Origin: Gammaproteobacteria bacterium
GTDB taxonomy: Bacteria; Gemmatimonadota; Gemmatimonadetes; Longimicrobiales; Gaopeijiaceae
Assembly: GCA_028820325.1 (NCBI GenBank)
Contig: JAPPJO010000139.1
Location: 1-45,544 of the forward strand
Length of the DNA stretch: 45,544 bases
Reading direction: 5' to 3'
Below the pieces are notes generated by a model. It was given only the letters and a program-made list of their open reading frames with translations, ran no database searches and was not told the origin of the DNA. Position numbers and translations under genes: made by a program. Below, piece after piece: positions 8,924 through 16,821 of this stretch (position 1 is its first letter; the number at the start of each line of letters is the position of its first letter).

Positions 8924-8938
8924 GCAAGCGGCGTGCCG
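8924..8938 (-). promoter_or_regulatory. Sigma-54 (-24/-12) promoter of amtB-glnK
   Basis: On the minus strand the sequence CGGCACG-CCGC-TTGCC matches the sigma-54 consensus TGGCACG-N4-TTGCW at all core positions, with the obligatory GG-N10-GC spacing. The predicted transcription start is about 12 bases downstream (near 8913), giving a leader of about 83 bases before amtB. A sigma-54 activator gene ends 143 bp further upstream, which supports function. Confidence 0.85.
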
Positions 8939-9026
8939 GGGACGTGCTGGGTGCGCAACCCTTTGCCGCCAATATTCTTACGAGATGTGCCGCAGGCGGA
9001 TGGGGGCACGGCCGCAAACACCCGTT

Positions 9027-9042
9027 CCTACATTTTGGTAGG
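9027..9042. promoter_or_regulatory. Palindromic candidate enhancer site 1
   Basis: Perfect inverted repeat CCTAC-N6-GTAGG, about 120 bp upstream of the predicted amtB transcription start, in the usual position of sigma-54 activator enhancers. It shares its arms and spacing with a second palindrome 28 bp away (centre to centre). Binding by the adjacent activator is inferred. Confidence 0.55.
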
Positions 9043-9055
9043 ATTGAGAAGGAAG

Positions 9056-9069
9056 CTACAGAATTGTAG
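9056..9069. promoter_or_regulatory. Palindromic candidate enhancer site 2
   Basis: Perfect inverted repeat CTAC-N6-GTAG (CTACA...TGTAG) placed 12 bases after the activator stop codon and about 150 bp upstream of the predicted amtB start. It has the same arms and the same 6-base centre as site 1. It is neither the classical NifA (TGT-N10-ACA) nor NtrC site, so it would be a different operator type. Confidence 0.55.
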
Positions 9070-9080
9070 GTCGCGGGCGG

Positions 9081-10586
9081 TCAGCGTCTGGAGAGACCGT
9101 ACTTGGCGACGCGAAGCCCCATCACCCGCTCGGTGATGCCGAGCTGTCGGGCGGCGGCGGCGCGATTGCCGCGACTCACCTTGAGGGCGTCGACGATCAG
9201 CTCCTTCTCGAGCGCATCCAACTGGACCTTGAGCGGCCCCGAACGCCCGGCGCCCGGGGTGGCCATCTGGAGGCTGGGCGGGAGGATGCGGGCGTGGATC
9301 ACGTCACCATCAGCCAGAAGCACGGCTCGCTCGATGGCGTTCTCCAGTTCGCGCACGTTCCCCGGCCAGTGGTAGGCCATGAGCAGATCGATGGCGGGGG
9401 TGGAGAGGCGGACGATCGCGCGCCCGTGCCGCCTGTTGTACATCTCGACGAAGTGGTCCGCGAGCAGGATGATGTCGGTCCGGCGGTCGCGCAGCGGCGG
9501 CACGTGAATCGGGAAGACGTTCAGCCGATAGTAGAGGTCCGTCCGGAAGCGGCCGTCCTCGATGTCCGCCTCCAGATCGCGGTTGGTTGCGGCGACCACC
9601 CGGACATCGGTCTTGAGCATCCTGTTGCCGCCAACCCGTTCGAACTCGTGCTCCTGCAGCACGCGAAGAAGGCGGATCTGCACGGACGGGGGAAGATCGC
9701 CGATCTCGTCGAGGAAGATCGTCCCGCCCGAAGCCCGCTCGAAACGGCCGGCCCGCTGCTGGAGTGCACCCGTGAACGCGCCGCGCTCATGGCCGAACAG
9801 CTCGCTTTCGACGAGCCCCTCGGGGAGCGCCGCGCAGTTGACGCGGACGAAGGGCCCTTCGGACCGCCGGCTCCCGTAGTGCACGGCCTGGGCGATCAGT
9901 TCCTTCCCGGTGCCGCTCTCGCCGCGGATGAGCACGGTGGCGTCGCTCCCCGCAACCTGGCCGATCATCTCGAACACCGGGACCATCTCCCGCGAGTTGC
10001 CGACGATGTTGTCGGGCCGGTACCTGTCGGCCAGCTCCCGCCGAAGGCGCCGGTTCTCGGCAACCAGTGCCTTCTCCTCTTCCGCGAACTGCCGGAGCCG
10101 CACGGCGTGGGCGATGAGGGAAGCCAGCACCGAGAGGATCTGGATGTCCTCGTCGAACGAGGCCGCCTCGCCGCAGGGGCGTTCGGCGCTCAGTGCTCCG
10201 ATCGTTTCGTTGCCGTGCCGCACCGGAACGCAGACGAAGCCGGTCCCGTCGCGCTCCTCCAGGGGGCGGGCCCGGCTCAGAAAGCGCGGCTCGGTGGCGA
10301 CCGACGGAATGACGACAGGGACGCCCGTCTCGACGACGCGTCCAGTGATGCCCTCACCGAGCCTGTATCGCGCGCGCTCCCGCTGGTCGTCCGTCAGGCC
10401 CACCGCCTCGTGTAGCAGGATCTCGGACGTCCGGCGGTTCAGAACGGTGAGCGTCGCGCACTCGAGCTCCATGCGCCGCGAAAGCGCGCCGAGGATGGGC
10501 CGCACCGACGAGCCCAGGTCCGCCGTCTCGTCCAGGATGGTGCTGACCTCGCGGAGGAGCGCGAGGGGGTGCGACTCGGCCGTCAT
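9081..10586 (-). CDS. Sigma-54-dependent activator, NifA-like (GAF-AAA+-Fis HTH)
   Basis: Enhancer-binding protein of 501 residues. A GAF domain spans about 20-165 and contains [19 protein letters not shown], close to the NifA GAF signature. A linker helix follows, then the AAA+ domain (about 192-420) with Walker A GESGTGKE at 222-229, the sigma-54 contact loop GAFTGA at 269-274 and Walker [13 protein letters not shown] at 287-298. A Fis-type HTH ends the protein ([19 protein letters not shown]). The GAF domain suggests control by a small molecule or by PII, as known for NifA. It overlaps the amidohydrolase stop by ATGA and ends next to the amtB sigma-54 promoter, its likely target. No nif genes are nearby, so control of ammonium uptake is the simplest role. 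Confidence 0.92.
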   Translation of the reverse strand: MTAESHPLALLREVSTILDETADLGSSVRPILGALSRRMELECATLTVLNRRTSEILLHEAVGLTDDQRERARYRLGEGITGRVVETGVPVVIPSVATEPRFLSRARPLEERDGTGFVCVPVRHGNETIGALSAERPCGEAASFDEDIQILSVLASLIAHAVRLRQFAEEEKALVAENRRLRRELADRYRPDNIVGNSREMVPVFEMIGQVAGSDATVLIRGESGTGKELIAQAVHYGSRRSEGPFVRVNCAALPEGLVESELFGHERGAFTGALQQRAGRFERASGGTIFLDEIGDLPPSVQIRLLRVLQEHEFERVGGNRMLKTDVRVVAATNRDLEADIEDGRFRTDLYYRLNVFPIHVPPLRDRRTDIILLADHFVEMYNRRHGRAIVRLSTPAIDLLMAYHWPGNVRELENAIERAVLLADGDVIHARILPPSLQMATPGAGRSGPLKVQLDALEKELIVDALKVSRGNRAAAARQLGITERVMGLRVAKYGLSRR

Positions 10587-12052
10587 CGTCCCGCTGGCCC
10601 CGCCCGCGGTGCTCCGAGCACGAAGTCCCGCCGGTAGTACGGGGTACCGCGCTTCACCGTCAGTACCACCGAACGCAGGCTCTCCGGCCCGGCCAGCGGG
10701 TCCTCCCGCAGGAAGACGATGTCGGCGTGCTTGCCGGGCTCGATCGTGCCGATCGAGTCCTCCAGCCCCAGCGCAACCGCGCCATGATGGCTCGCCGCCT
10801 TCAGCACGTCCGGCATCGGCATGCCCACGTCGTCGTGCAGATGGCGGATTTCGTCGAAGAGCGCCGGGAAATCGGAGGTGGGCGGAGTCATGCCGTCGGT
10901 CCCGGTCGCGACCATGACGCCCGCCTCCCAAGCCCGGCGGGTGAGCGCGATCGCGTCGGCGGTCTCGCACCCGGCACGCACGCCGCGCCGGCGCCGGTCG
11001 ATGGGCGGTCGCCGGGGCCCCGGACCTGCCCCCGCCCTGTCCGCTGTCTCACCGGGAGCGGGCGCGTTGACCGTGTCGATCGCCGCCATGCGCCTCAGTC
11101 CGACCTGGACGACGACCCGGATGGTCGCGTCCAGCACCGTGCCGTGCCGCCTCATGAGGGCGAACACCGAGTCCACCGCGGGGTGGTTGAGGTCCACATC
11201 GACGAACCCGGTGCGGCGCCCCTCCTGCCCCTCGCGAAAGACGTCGTCCGGAATCGCCGCGCTGCCGACGCTGCACACGTGCGACATCGAGCGCACGCCC
11301 GTCCCGGCCACCTCGAGCGCACGCGCCGGCCCGACGTGCGTATGCGACCACACCGGGATCCCCTGCCTGCCGGCTTCGGCGGTGATCGCGGCCAACAGGT
11401 CTCCGTCGATCGCCGCATAGGTCTTGATACCGGTCGCCCACGTGCCCCGCGCCAGCGCCACGGCCTGCGCCAGATCGGTCTCCTCCGTGACGGCCTGCAT
11501 CCACGACACCTCGCCGGGCGTCTCGCCCGCCGCCGATGAGACCGTGCGCGGATCGGTGAAGAACACCGGTCCCGCCATGAGCGCCGAGAAGTACAGGTCG
11601 GGCGCGTCGATCTCCTTGACGAGGGATGCGCGCTGCAGGTCCATGAGCGAACGCACGTCGCCCGCCATGTCCCGCGCCGTCGTGATCCCCGCATAGAGCT
11701 GGCGGTTGAGGATGAACTCGGCCCGCCCACGGTTGGCCATCGTGGCCACGTGGGTATGCGACTCGACCAGACCGGGGATGGCGAACCACCCGCTCGCATC
11801 GATCACCTCGGCGCCCTCGCGTAGCTCGTCGGTCAGGTCCGCAGCCGGGACGACGGCGGCGATCCCTTCCCCTTCCACCACGATGGCTAAGCCCGTCCGG
11901 GCCGAGGCTCCGGTGCCGTCGATCACCGTCGCCCCGTCGAAGATGGTTCTGGGCGGGGCGGAGGCCTGCCCCGGCGGGCCGGCCTGGGCTCCGAGCGTTG
12001 CCGGCAGCGCCAGCCCCATGGCGATCAGGATCGGGATAACGCGGCCGGTCAT
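10583..12052 (-). CDS. Exported amidohydrolase-family protein
   Basis: Metal-dependent hydrolase of the imidazolonepropionase-like amidohydrolase group, 489 residues, with an N-terminal signal peptide ([19 protein letters not shown]). The metal ligand motif HTH lies in [13 protein letters not shown], a further histidine set is WSHTHVG, and GTDG near the end supplies the last acidic ligand. The C-terminal part, [21 protein letters not shown], is the family's beta-sandwich return. The ATG at 12052 has GAGGAG 6 bases upstream. A 30-residue Arg/Pro/Gly-rich insert (around residues 330-360) is unusual. Coupled by ATGA overlaps to the propeller gene upstream and the activator downstream. The substrate, perhaps an exported amide or dipeptide, is unknown. 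Confidence 0.88.
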   Translation of the reverse strand: MTGRVIPILIAMGLALPATLGAQAGPPGQASAPPRTIFDGATVIDGTGASARTGLAIVVEGEGIAAVVPAADLTDELREGAEVIDASGWFAIPGLVESHTHVATMANRGRAEFILNRQLYAGITTARDMAGDVRSLMDLQRASLVKEIDAPDLYFSALMAGPVFFTDPRTVSSAAGETPGEVSWMQAVTEETDLAQAVALARGTWATGIKTYAAIDGDLLAAITAEAGRQGIPVWSHTHVGPARALEVAGTGVRSMSHVCSVGSAAIPDDVFREGQEGRRTGFVDVDLNHPAVDSVFALMRRHGTVLDATIRVVVQVGLRRMAAIDTVNAPAPGETADRAGAGPGPRRPPIDRRRRGVRAGCETADAIALTRRAWEAGVMVATGTDGMTPPTSDFPALFDEIRHLHDDVGMPMPDVLKAASHHGAVALGLEDSIGTIEPGKHADIVFLREDPLAGPESLRSVVLTVKRGTPYYRRDFVLGAPRAGPAGR

Positions 12053-13230
12053 TTCGCACTCCTCTCCGAGACGGCAATGACATCCACTTTCGGCCACGGA
12101 TCGTTCGCGAACAATGCCATGCGTCCGCCGTGCCAATCGATCAGACCCGGATATGGAAAGTCGATCTCGCCAACCGCGCCCGAGGTTGGGTCGATGACAT
12201 AGCTGTGAATCGCCTTCGGGGCATCCGCATCGACGGCTTCCTGGTCGTACAGACTCAATTGCACCAGAAGATGCGAAGCGACCGGCGCCACCGCGTACAG
12301 CATGTGCATCTCGCTGCGCCCCGGGGTCAACCCCATGGCCACGGAACCCGATTCCGCATTCTCGACGATTCCCATGGGCCGATGATCCGGCAGCCGGGCG
12401 ATCCAGCGCAACACGCCATCCGTTCCATACATGTGCACTTCGTTCAGGCGCGTCGGCACCCAGGCGATGCCACCGATCTCCGGAAGGCAGGCGAGCCGGC
12501 CCTCCGTCGTCGCATCGCGGACGATCGGGTTGTCCCAGCGGTAGGAGATCCCGAACGACGCAACCACCTCGTCCTGTTCCAGCCGATGAATGAAGCCGGA
12601 CGCCTCATCCCTCAGGGCAAGCAGGTACAGGCCATCGTCCATGAAGCAAGCGTCCATGGGGAAGAACGGGACGGGGACATCCCGCGTCCACGACCACTCC
12701 CCCTCCATTCGGTCGAACACATGGATCATCTGCCGCTCATCGGCCACGAAGATGCGATCTTCGGACAGCGCGAGGCCCCGCGGGAAGGCCAGTTCCCCCG
12801 GGCCCTGGCCCGGCCTCCCGACCCGCACGTGCGTTCGCGCCGGGATGTTCAACACGTGCACCACGTTCAACTGGTCATCGAGGACGAAGATCTCGTCGCC
12901 CCGAAGCTGCGCCATCGCGATCCTGCCGATGAGTCCGGCTTCCGGCGTTTCCCGGGCGCCGAAGGCGGCGACCAGCGAGTCGGGTCCCGTCTCGAGATTC
13001 ACCCATACCGGCGCCTCCTGCACGTCTGCGACGAGGCCGGGATGAAATGCGCTCGCCAGGCTGTCCGGCAGGGGATGTTCGATGCCTGGGGTCTCGAGGG
13101 TGCAGCCGGAGGCGAGCCCCCACATCGCCAGGGCCATCAGCAGCCAGACGCGAACTCTGTACGAGGCCGTGGAAGATGGACCGACGCTATCGACCCCGCC
13201 CCTCGTCGACCGAATCCGGCGAAGCCTCAT
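12049..13230 (-). CDS. Beta-propeller lipoprotein coupled to the amidohydrolase
   Basis: Predicted lipoprotein of 393 residues. A 25-residue basic leader precedes a hydrophobic stretch WLLMALAMWGLASGC with a good lipobox. The mature part has propeller-type repeats: GDEIFVLDDQLNVVHVLN, GRPGQGPGELAFPRGLAL, EDRIFVADERQMIHVFD. It belongs to the same broad class as the two lipoproteins at 4.6-7.2 kb but is distant in sequence. The start at 13230 overlaps the upstream stop by ATGA and its own stop overlaps the amidohydrolase ATG in the same way. It may serve as a periplasmic or outer-membrane partner of the amidohydrolase, which is inference from coupling alone. Confidence 0.82.
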   Translation of the reverse strand: MRLRRIRSTRGGVDSVGPSSTASYRVRVWLLMALAMWGLASGCTLETPGIEHPLPDSLASAFHPGLVADVQEAPVWVNLETGPDSLVAAFGARETPEAGLIGRIAMAQLRGDEIFVLDDQLNVVHVLNIPARTHVRVGRPGQGPGELAFPRGLALSEDRIFVADERQMIHVFDRMEGEWSWTRDVPVPFFPMDACFMDDGLYLLALRDEASGFIHRLEQDEVVASFGISYRWDNPIVRDATTEGRLACLPEIGGIAWVPTRLNEVHMYGTDGVLRWIARLPDHRPMGIVENAESGSVAMGLTPGRSEMHMLYAVAPVASHLLVQLSLYDQEAVDADAPKAIHSYVIDPTSGAVGEIDFPYPGLIDWHGGRMALFANDPWPKVDVIAVSERSAK

Positions 13231-13628
13231 CCCGAGGCGCGGGCCTCCGCCGAGCCCCGCAAACGCGCGGCCCGGATGAACAGGCGCGCCGACACGACCC
13301 AGAGCACCACGAAGAACCCGTTCAGGCCCAGGATCTCGACCACGGAACTGACCGGGGAGTGCTGCTTGCCGATGATCAGGGCGATCACGGCCACCAGCGC
13401 CTGGGCGAGCGCCGCCGCGACCATCGCGCGCGCCAATCCGCGCGGCCGGAAGCGGGCGATCACGGCCCCCATCATGCCGACGGCGAGCACGCCCCCGTAC
13501 GAACGGTCGAAGGGATCGCCCTCCACGCCGATGAGCCCGACCGCACCGATGATCCAGAGCAGGATGAGCCCCGTCGCGAGCGCGGCGACGATGGCGAGTC
13601 GGTACGCCGACCTCGGTTCGGACTTCAT
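13227..13628 (-). CDS. Small four-helix membrane protein of unknown function
   Basis: A 133-residue inner-membrane protein with four predicted helices (about 10-34, 42-60, 66-87 and 96-120) separated by short loops, and a basic C-terminal tail. The ATG at 13628 has GGAGAAA 3 bases upstream; the 33 codons open upstream are not protein-like. It is first in a four-gene run joined by ATGA overlaps and ending with the sigma-54 activator. I do not recognise a functional family; the pattern SYGGVLAVGMMGAVIARFRPRG looks like a widespread small membrane-protein family without assigned role. Confidence 0.75.
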   Translation of the reverse strand: MKSEPRSAYRLAIVAALATGLILLWIIGAVGLIGVEGDPFDRSYGGVLAVGMMGAVIARFRPRGLARAMVAAALAQALVAVIALIIGKQHSPVSSVVEILGLNGFFVVLWVVSARLFIRAARLRGSAEARASG

Positions 13629-13688
13629 GGCTTTCTCCGGCTGGGGCGACCGTCTCAGGCAATCTTTCGGGCGACTCGACAACAGAAG

Positions 13689-13694
13689 TATTAT
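13689..13694 (+). promoter_or_regulatory. Possible -10 element for the HDAC-family gene
   Basis: TATTAT matches 5 of 6 bases of the sigma-70 -10 box, 45 bp before the ATG at 13739, in the 110-bp divergent gap. No good -35 is seen (TTTCGG-like only). The reverse strand reads CATAAT at nearly the same place, so the site could also serve the four-gene run on the other strand. Confidence 0.3.
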
Positions 13695-13738
13695 GCCCGC
13701 CGGAGGAAAAGCGATCCCGGTCGACAAGTGGGGTGGTC

Positions 13739-14803
13739 ATGGACAGGCGCGATTTTGTGAAATCCTCAGCCGCGGCGCTCGGGGCCCTGCCCGTCCTGGC
13801 GACACCGCTTTCCGCGCACGGCGGACCCTTCGGCGCGGGCACGGCCGCTTCCCCGCCGAGCCACGAGCGCCCGTCCGCGACGCCTGGACAGGCCACCGGA
13901 ACCGCCCTCATCTACGACCCGCGCTACCTCGATCACGTGCTCATTCGACCGAACGGCTCCCGCCCGCCCGAGATCCCGGAGCGGCTGGTGCGCATGCGGG
14001 CCGAACTGGAGGCGCGCGGGCTCACCGAGGCGACCGTGCCCATCGCACCCACCGTCGATCCCCTGCTCCGCATCCGCGCTCACCACACCGGCGAACACGT
14101 AGATTCGGTGCGCCAGCTGGGCGTGAGCGCGAACGTGGCCGAACTCGCGGTGTCCGGCGCCCTGACCGGCGTGGACGTGGTCGCCGAGGGCCGGGCGCGC
14201 AACGTCTTCTGCGCCATCCGGCCTCCGGGGCACCACGCCAACAACACCGGCGCCGAAGAGGGCTTCTGCTACTACAGCAACGCGGCCATCGCGGCGAAGT
14301 ACGCCCAGGAGATCCACGGTCATGAGAAGGTCCTGGTCATCGACTGGGACTACCACCACGGCAACGCCACCCAGAACGCCTTCTACGACGACCCTTCGGT
14401 GCTCTTCTTCTCATCCCACGACTGGAACGCGTATCCCGGAACCGGCGATCCTTCGCTCGCCGGAGAGGGAGACGGCGCGGGCCTGAACATCAACGTGCAT
14501 CTGGAGTGCGGCTCCAGCGACGCCGACATGCTGCGCTACTGGGACAACGCGCTCTCGCCCGCGGTGGCGGCCTTCGACCCCGATTTCGTGATCGTGTCAG
14601 CGGGCTTCGACAGCCGCCGCGACGATCTGCTGGGATGCTTCGACCTCACCGACGACGCCTTCCGGCGCATGACCCGCATGGCGATGGACTACGCCGATAG
14701 CTGCTGCGACGGACGGCTCGTGTCGCTGCTCGAGGGCGGATACAACCTGGACGGGACCGCGCTCGCCGCTGCGGCGCACGTGGAGACGCTGCTGGAGCAC
14801 TGA
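13739..14803 (+). CDS. Tat-exported histone-deacetylase-family hydrolase
   Basis: Zinc amidohydrolase of the arginase/HDAC superfamily, 354 residues, closest in pattern to class II HDAC and acetylpolyamine hydrolases. Active-site features: RPPGHHA (catalytic His pair, near 164), DWDYHHGN (zinc Asp/His, near 201), SAGFD (second zinc Asp) and LEGGYNL. The N-terminus MDRRDFVKSSAAALGALPVL is a twin-arginine signal with RR at 3-4, so the enzyme should act outside the cytoplasm, which is odd for this family. An in-frame GTG lies 6 bases upstream (13733); GGGGTGG precedes the ATG. The likely substrate is an acetylated amine or polyamine; this is inference. Confidence 0.9.
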   Translation: MDRRDFVKSSAAALGALPVLATPLSAHGGPFGAGTAASPPSHERPSATPGQATGTALIYDPRYLDHVLIRPNGSRPPEIPERLVRMRAELEARGLTEATVPIAPTVDPLLRIRAHHTGEHVDSVRQLGVSANVAELAVSGALTGVDVVAEGRARNVFCAIRPPGHHANNTGAEEGFCYYSNAAIAAKYAQEIHGHEKVLVIDWDYHHGNATQNAFYDDPSVLFFSSHDWNAYPGTGDPSLAGEGDGAGLNINVHLECGSSDADMLRYWDNALSPAVAAFDPDFVIVSAGFDSRRDDLLGCFDLTDDAFRRMTRMAMDYADSCCDGRLVSLLEGGYNLDGTALAAAAHVETLLEH

Positions 14804-14858
14804 CTCCAGTCCGCGGTCCGCGTCCCGTCCGGCGCCTGCGGGGGCGCTGGCGAACGTC

Positions 14859-16133
14859 CTAGACCATCCGCGAGAGCACCCCCAGCAGGCGGTCCACGTC
14901 CTCGCGGTTGTTGAACATCGCCACGGCGGCGCGGAGCAGCCTTCCCTCTTCCTGGAACGTGATGGCGATGCCCTCGTCGGCGAGAGCCTTCGCCAGCGCT
15001 TCATGTTCCAGGCCGTGGTAGAAGCTGACGATCGGCGAAGAATTACGGGGAGGGGTGAAGAGTTGCATCCCCAGCGCTTCCGCTCCGTCGCGCAGTTCGC
15101 CGGCCAGCGCGTGGGTGTGCCCGGCGATGCGGTCCAGTCCCACCCGGGCGAGGAAGTCGAGCGCGGCCGCCATGGCGGCCACCGGACCGTTGGCCAGGCT
15201 CCCGTACTCGAACTTGGCGGCGCTGCTGCGCAGGCGGTAGCGATGCCCCGGCAGGGTTTCGGCCACCTGCCGATGCCCGTAGCGGTCGGGCGCCATCCAG
15301 TCCAGGTGCTCGCGGCGGACGAAGAACGGGGCGCAGCCGAAGTCCGCGTGCAGCCACTTGTAGCCGTTTGCGCCAGCGAAGTCGACGCCCTCCTCCCGCA
15401 GGTTCACGGGGAAGGTGCCCAGCGCCTGGACGGCATCGGTGTAGAGATAGGCTCCGTGCGCGTGCGCCAGCTCGGCGAGCGCGGGCAGATCGTGGCGGAA
15501 GCCGTTCCGGTTGGACACCCACGCCACGCTGACGAGCCGGGTGCGCGCGTCCGTCCGGCGCGCAAAGTCCTCGGTCGTGACCACGCCGTCGCGCGACGGC
15601 ACCACCCGCAGTTCGACGCCCATCCGCTGCTCCAGTTGCCGGTGGAGCACGTAGGTGGAGACGAAGTGCAGCTCGTCGACCACGATGTTGTCGCCCTCGC
15701 GCCAGTCGAGCGCGCTCGCGACGATGTTCTCCGCGTCGGTCGTGGAATAGAGCAGGGCCACCTCGTCCTCGTCGGCCCCGAACAGCCCGGCGAAGCCGGC
15801 GACGGCCCTCTGCCGCGGCGAAGGGCCGGAACCTCCGCCCTGTCTCCGCATCTTGCCGTCCGCGTACGCGTACAGCGCGTCGCGCACGGGGATCGGGATG
15901 GGCCCGACGGAAGCCGTGTTGAGGTACGCGAGTTCCTCGGTCACGGGGAAGCTGGCGCGGACGCCGAGCGGATCGTCGAGAGCGAGACTCGGGGGCGCGG
16001 GGCTGGCCGATGGGGTGCCCGATGCGGACTCGGCCCCTTCGGCGATGCGGGCCGCCAGCCCTCCGGCGGGAAGCGCGGCCAGACCGGCGGCCGCTGTGGT
16101 GCGGATGAAGTTTCGGCGGTCGAGCGGCGTCAT
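14859..16133 (-). CDS. Tat-exported class V aminotransferase-fold PLP enzyme
   Basis: PLP-dependent enzyme of the class V (SufS/isopenicillin N epimerase-like) fold, 424 residues. The N-terminus MTPLDRRNFIRTTAAAG is a twin-arginine signal, followed by an Ala/Ser/Pro linker to about residue 50. The PLP lysine is Lys259 in GANGYKWLHADFG; the preceding YTDAVQALG holds the PLP-contacting Asp. The ATG at 16133 has GGGAGGAG 4 bases upstream. A 6-bp stem hairpin lies just before that ribosome site. It is convergent with the HDAC-family gene. Reaction unknown: the family includes desulfurases, epimerases and transaminases. Confidence 0.88.
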   Translation of the reverse strand: MTPLDRRNFIRTTAAAGLAALPAGGLAARIAEGAESASGTPSASPAPPSLALDDPLGVRASFPVTEELAYLNTASVGPIPIPVRDALYAYADGKMRRQGGGSGPSPRQRAVAGFAGLFGADEDEVALLYSTTDAENIVASALDWREGDNIVVDELHFVSTYVLHRQLEQRMGVELRVVPSRDGVVTTEDFARRTDARTRLVSVAWVSNRNGFRHDLPALAELAHAHGAYLYTDAVQALGTFPVNLREEGVDFAGANGYKWLHADFGCAPFFVRREHLDWMAPDRYGHRQVAETLPGHRYRLRSSAAKFEYGSLANGPVAAMAAALDFLARVGLDRIAGHTHALAGELRDGAEALGMQLFTPPRNSSPIVSFYHGLEHEALAKALADEGIAITFQEEGRLLRAAVAMFNNREDVDRLLGVLSRMV

Positions 16134-16153
16134 GCGGCTCCTCCCCTGACGGT

Positions 16154-16173
16154 CGCCCGCTTCCACTCGGGCG
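16154..16173 (-). other. Hairpin before the aminotransferase ribosome binding site
   Basis: CGCCCG and CGGGCG form a perfect 6-bp stem with an 8-base loop, about 20 bases upstream of the aminotransferase ATG and directly before GGGAGGAG. There is no T-run on either side, so it is not a canonical terminator; it could affect translation or mRNA stability. Confidence 0.45.
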
Positions 16174-16251
16174 ATAACTGGCTGCGACCCGCGAATCGGG
16201 CGCGGACAGGCTAATCGTAGGGTTGGGACGGAGCGGTGGCCAGCCGCCAGC

Positions 16252-16698
16252 CTACTTGGTCACGAACATCTTGATGACGCTCGAACGACCGTTGACCTCC
16301 AGTACGAGGAGATAGATCCCGGACGCAACCTGGTTGCCTTCGAGGTCGCGCCCATCCCAGTAGGCCTCGTATTCCCCCGGTGTTTCGTACTCCATGTCGG
16401 ACACGGGGAAGCCGTCGCTGCCCGGGTTGCGCAGGGCCGTGGGGGAGGCGACCAACTGCTGGAGCACGTTGTAGATGCGAATCGACACGACGACCGGCTC
16501 CCCGCCCGAAAACAACTCGTCACCCAACGAGAAGGGGATGCGGGTCTCCGGGTTGAACGGATTCGGATAGTTCTGACGCAACTCGAATCCGGGATTCTGC
16601 TGGCGTCCCCGATCACCCGTTTCCTGGGCCGAGGTAGGATCCAGACCAACGAGCGGGATGAGGAGGAGGCCTGTCAAGACGCGTAGGAAGCGTCTCAT
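16252..16698 (-). CDS. Small secreted protein with stand-alone FlgD/type-IX-like C-terminal domain
   Basis: A 148-residue protein: signal peptide (MRRFLRVLTGLLLIPLVGLDPTSA), a short Gln-rich linker, then one domain with FELRQNYPNPFNPETRIPF, IYNVLQQLVAS, YWDGRDLEGNQVASGIYLL and a final KMFVTK. That pattern is the FlgD-Ig-like / T9SS type A sorting domain normally found at the C-terminus of large secreted proteins. Here nothing large precedes it. GGAGGGG lies 5 bases before the ATG, and a hairpin with an A-rich loop lies immediately upstream. It has its own sigma-70-like promoter 221 bp after selB. A cut-down remnant or a free-standing adaptor are both possible. Confidence 0.82.
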   Translation of the reverse strand: MRRFLRVLTGLLLIPLVGLDPTSAQETGDRGRQQNPGFELRQNYPNPFNPETRIPFSLGDELFSGGEPVVVSIRIYNVLQQLVASPTALRNPGSDGFPVSDMEYETPGEYEAYWDGRDLEGNQVASGIYLLVLEVNGRSSVIKMFVTK

Positions 16699-16710
16699 AT
16701 CAACCCCTCC

Positions 16711-16728
16711 GCACAGTTTTTTCTGTGC
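16711..16728 (-). other. Hairpin directly upstream of the FlgD-like gene ribosome site
   Basis: GCACAG and CTGTGC form a perfect 6-bp stem enclosing six A on the transcribed (minus) strand; GGAGGGG follows with no gap and then the ATG at 16698. The T-run is in the loop of the plus strand, not after the stem, so it is not a terminator. Its place suggests control of translation or a 5' stabiliser. Confidence 0.5.
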
Positions 16729-16791
16729 AGTAGCTTAGGAACGATAGCCCTCCCAGGCATCCTTGAAAAAATGAATCTGCACCACCACGGC

Positions 16792-16821
16792 ATGGTACGA
16801 GCGCCTCACCCTTTCTGTCAA
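16792..16821 (-). promoter_or_regulatory. Sigma-70-like promoter of the FlgD-like gene
   Basis: On the minus strand a consensus -35 TTGACA (16821-16816) is followed after 18 bases by TACCAT (16797-16792; 4 of 6 -10 matches). The predicted start near 16785 gives a leader of about 87 bases that ends in the hairpin and ribosome site of the small gene. Confidence 0.5.

Noticed and set aside
16711..16728. The GCACAG hairpin as a rho-independent terminator
   Set aside because: The T/A run is in the loop, not after the stem, on either strand.
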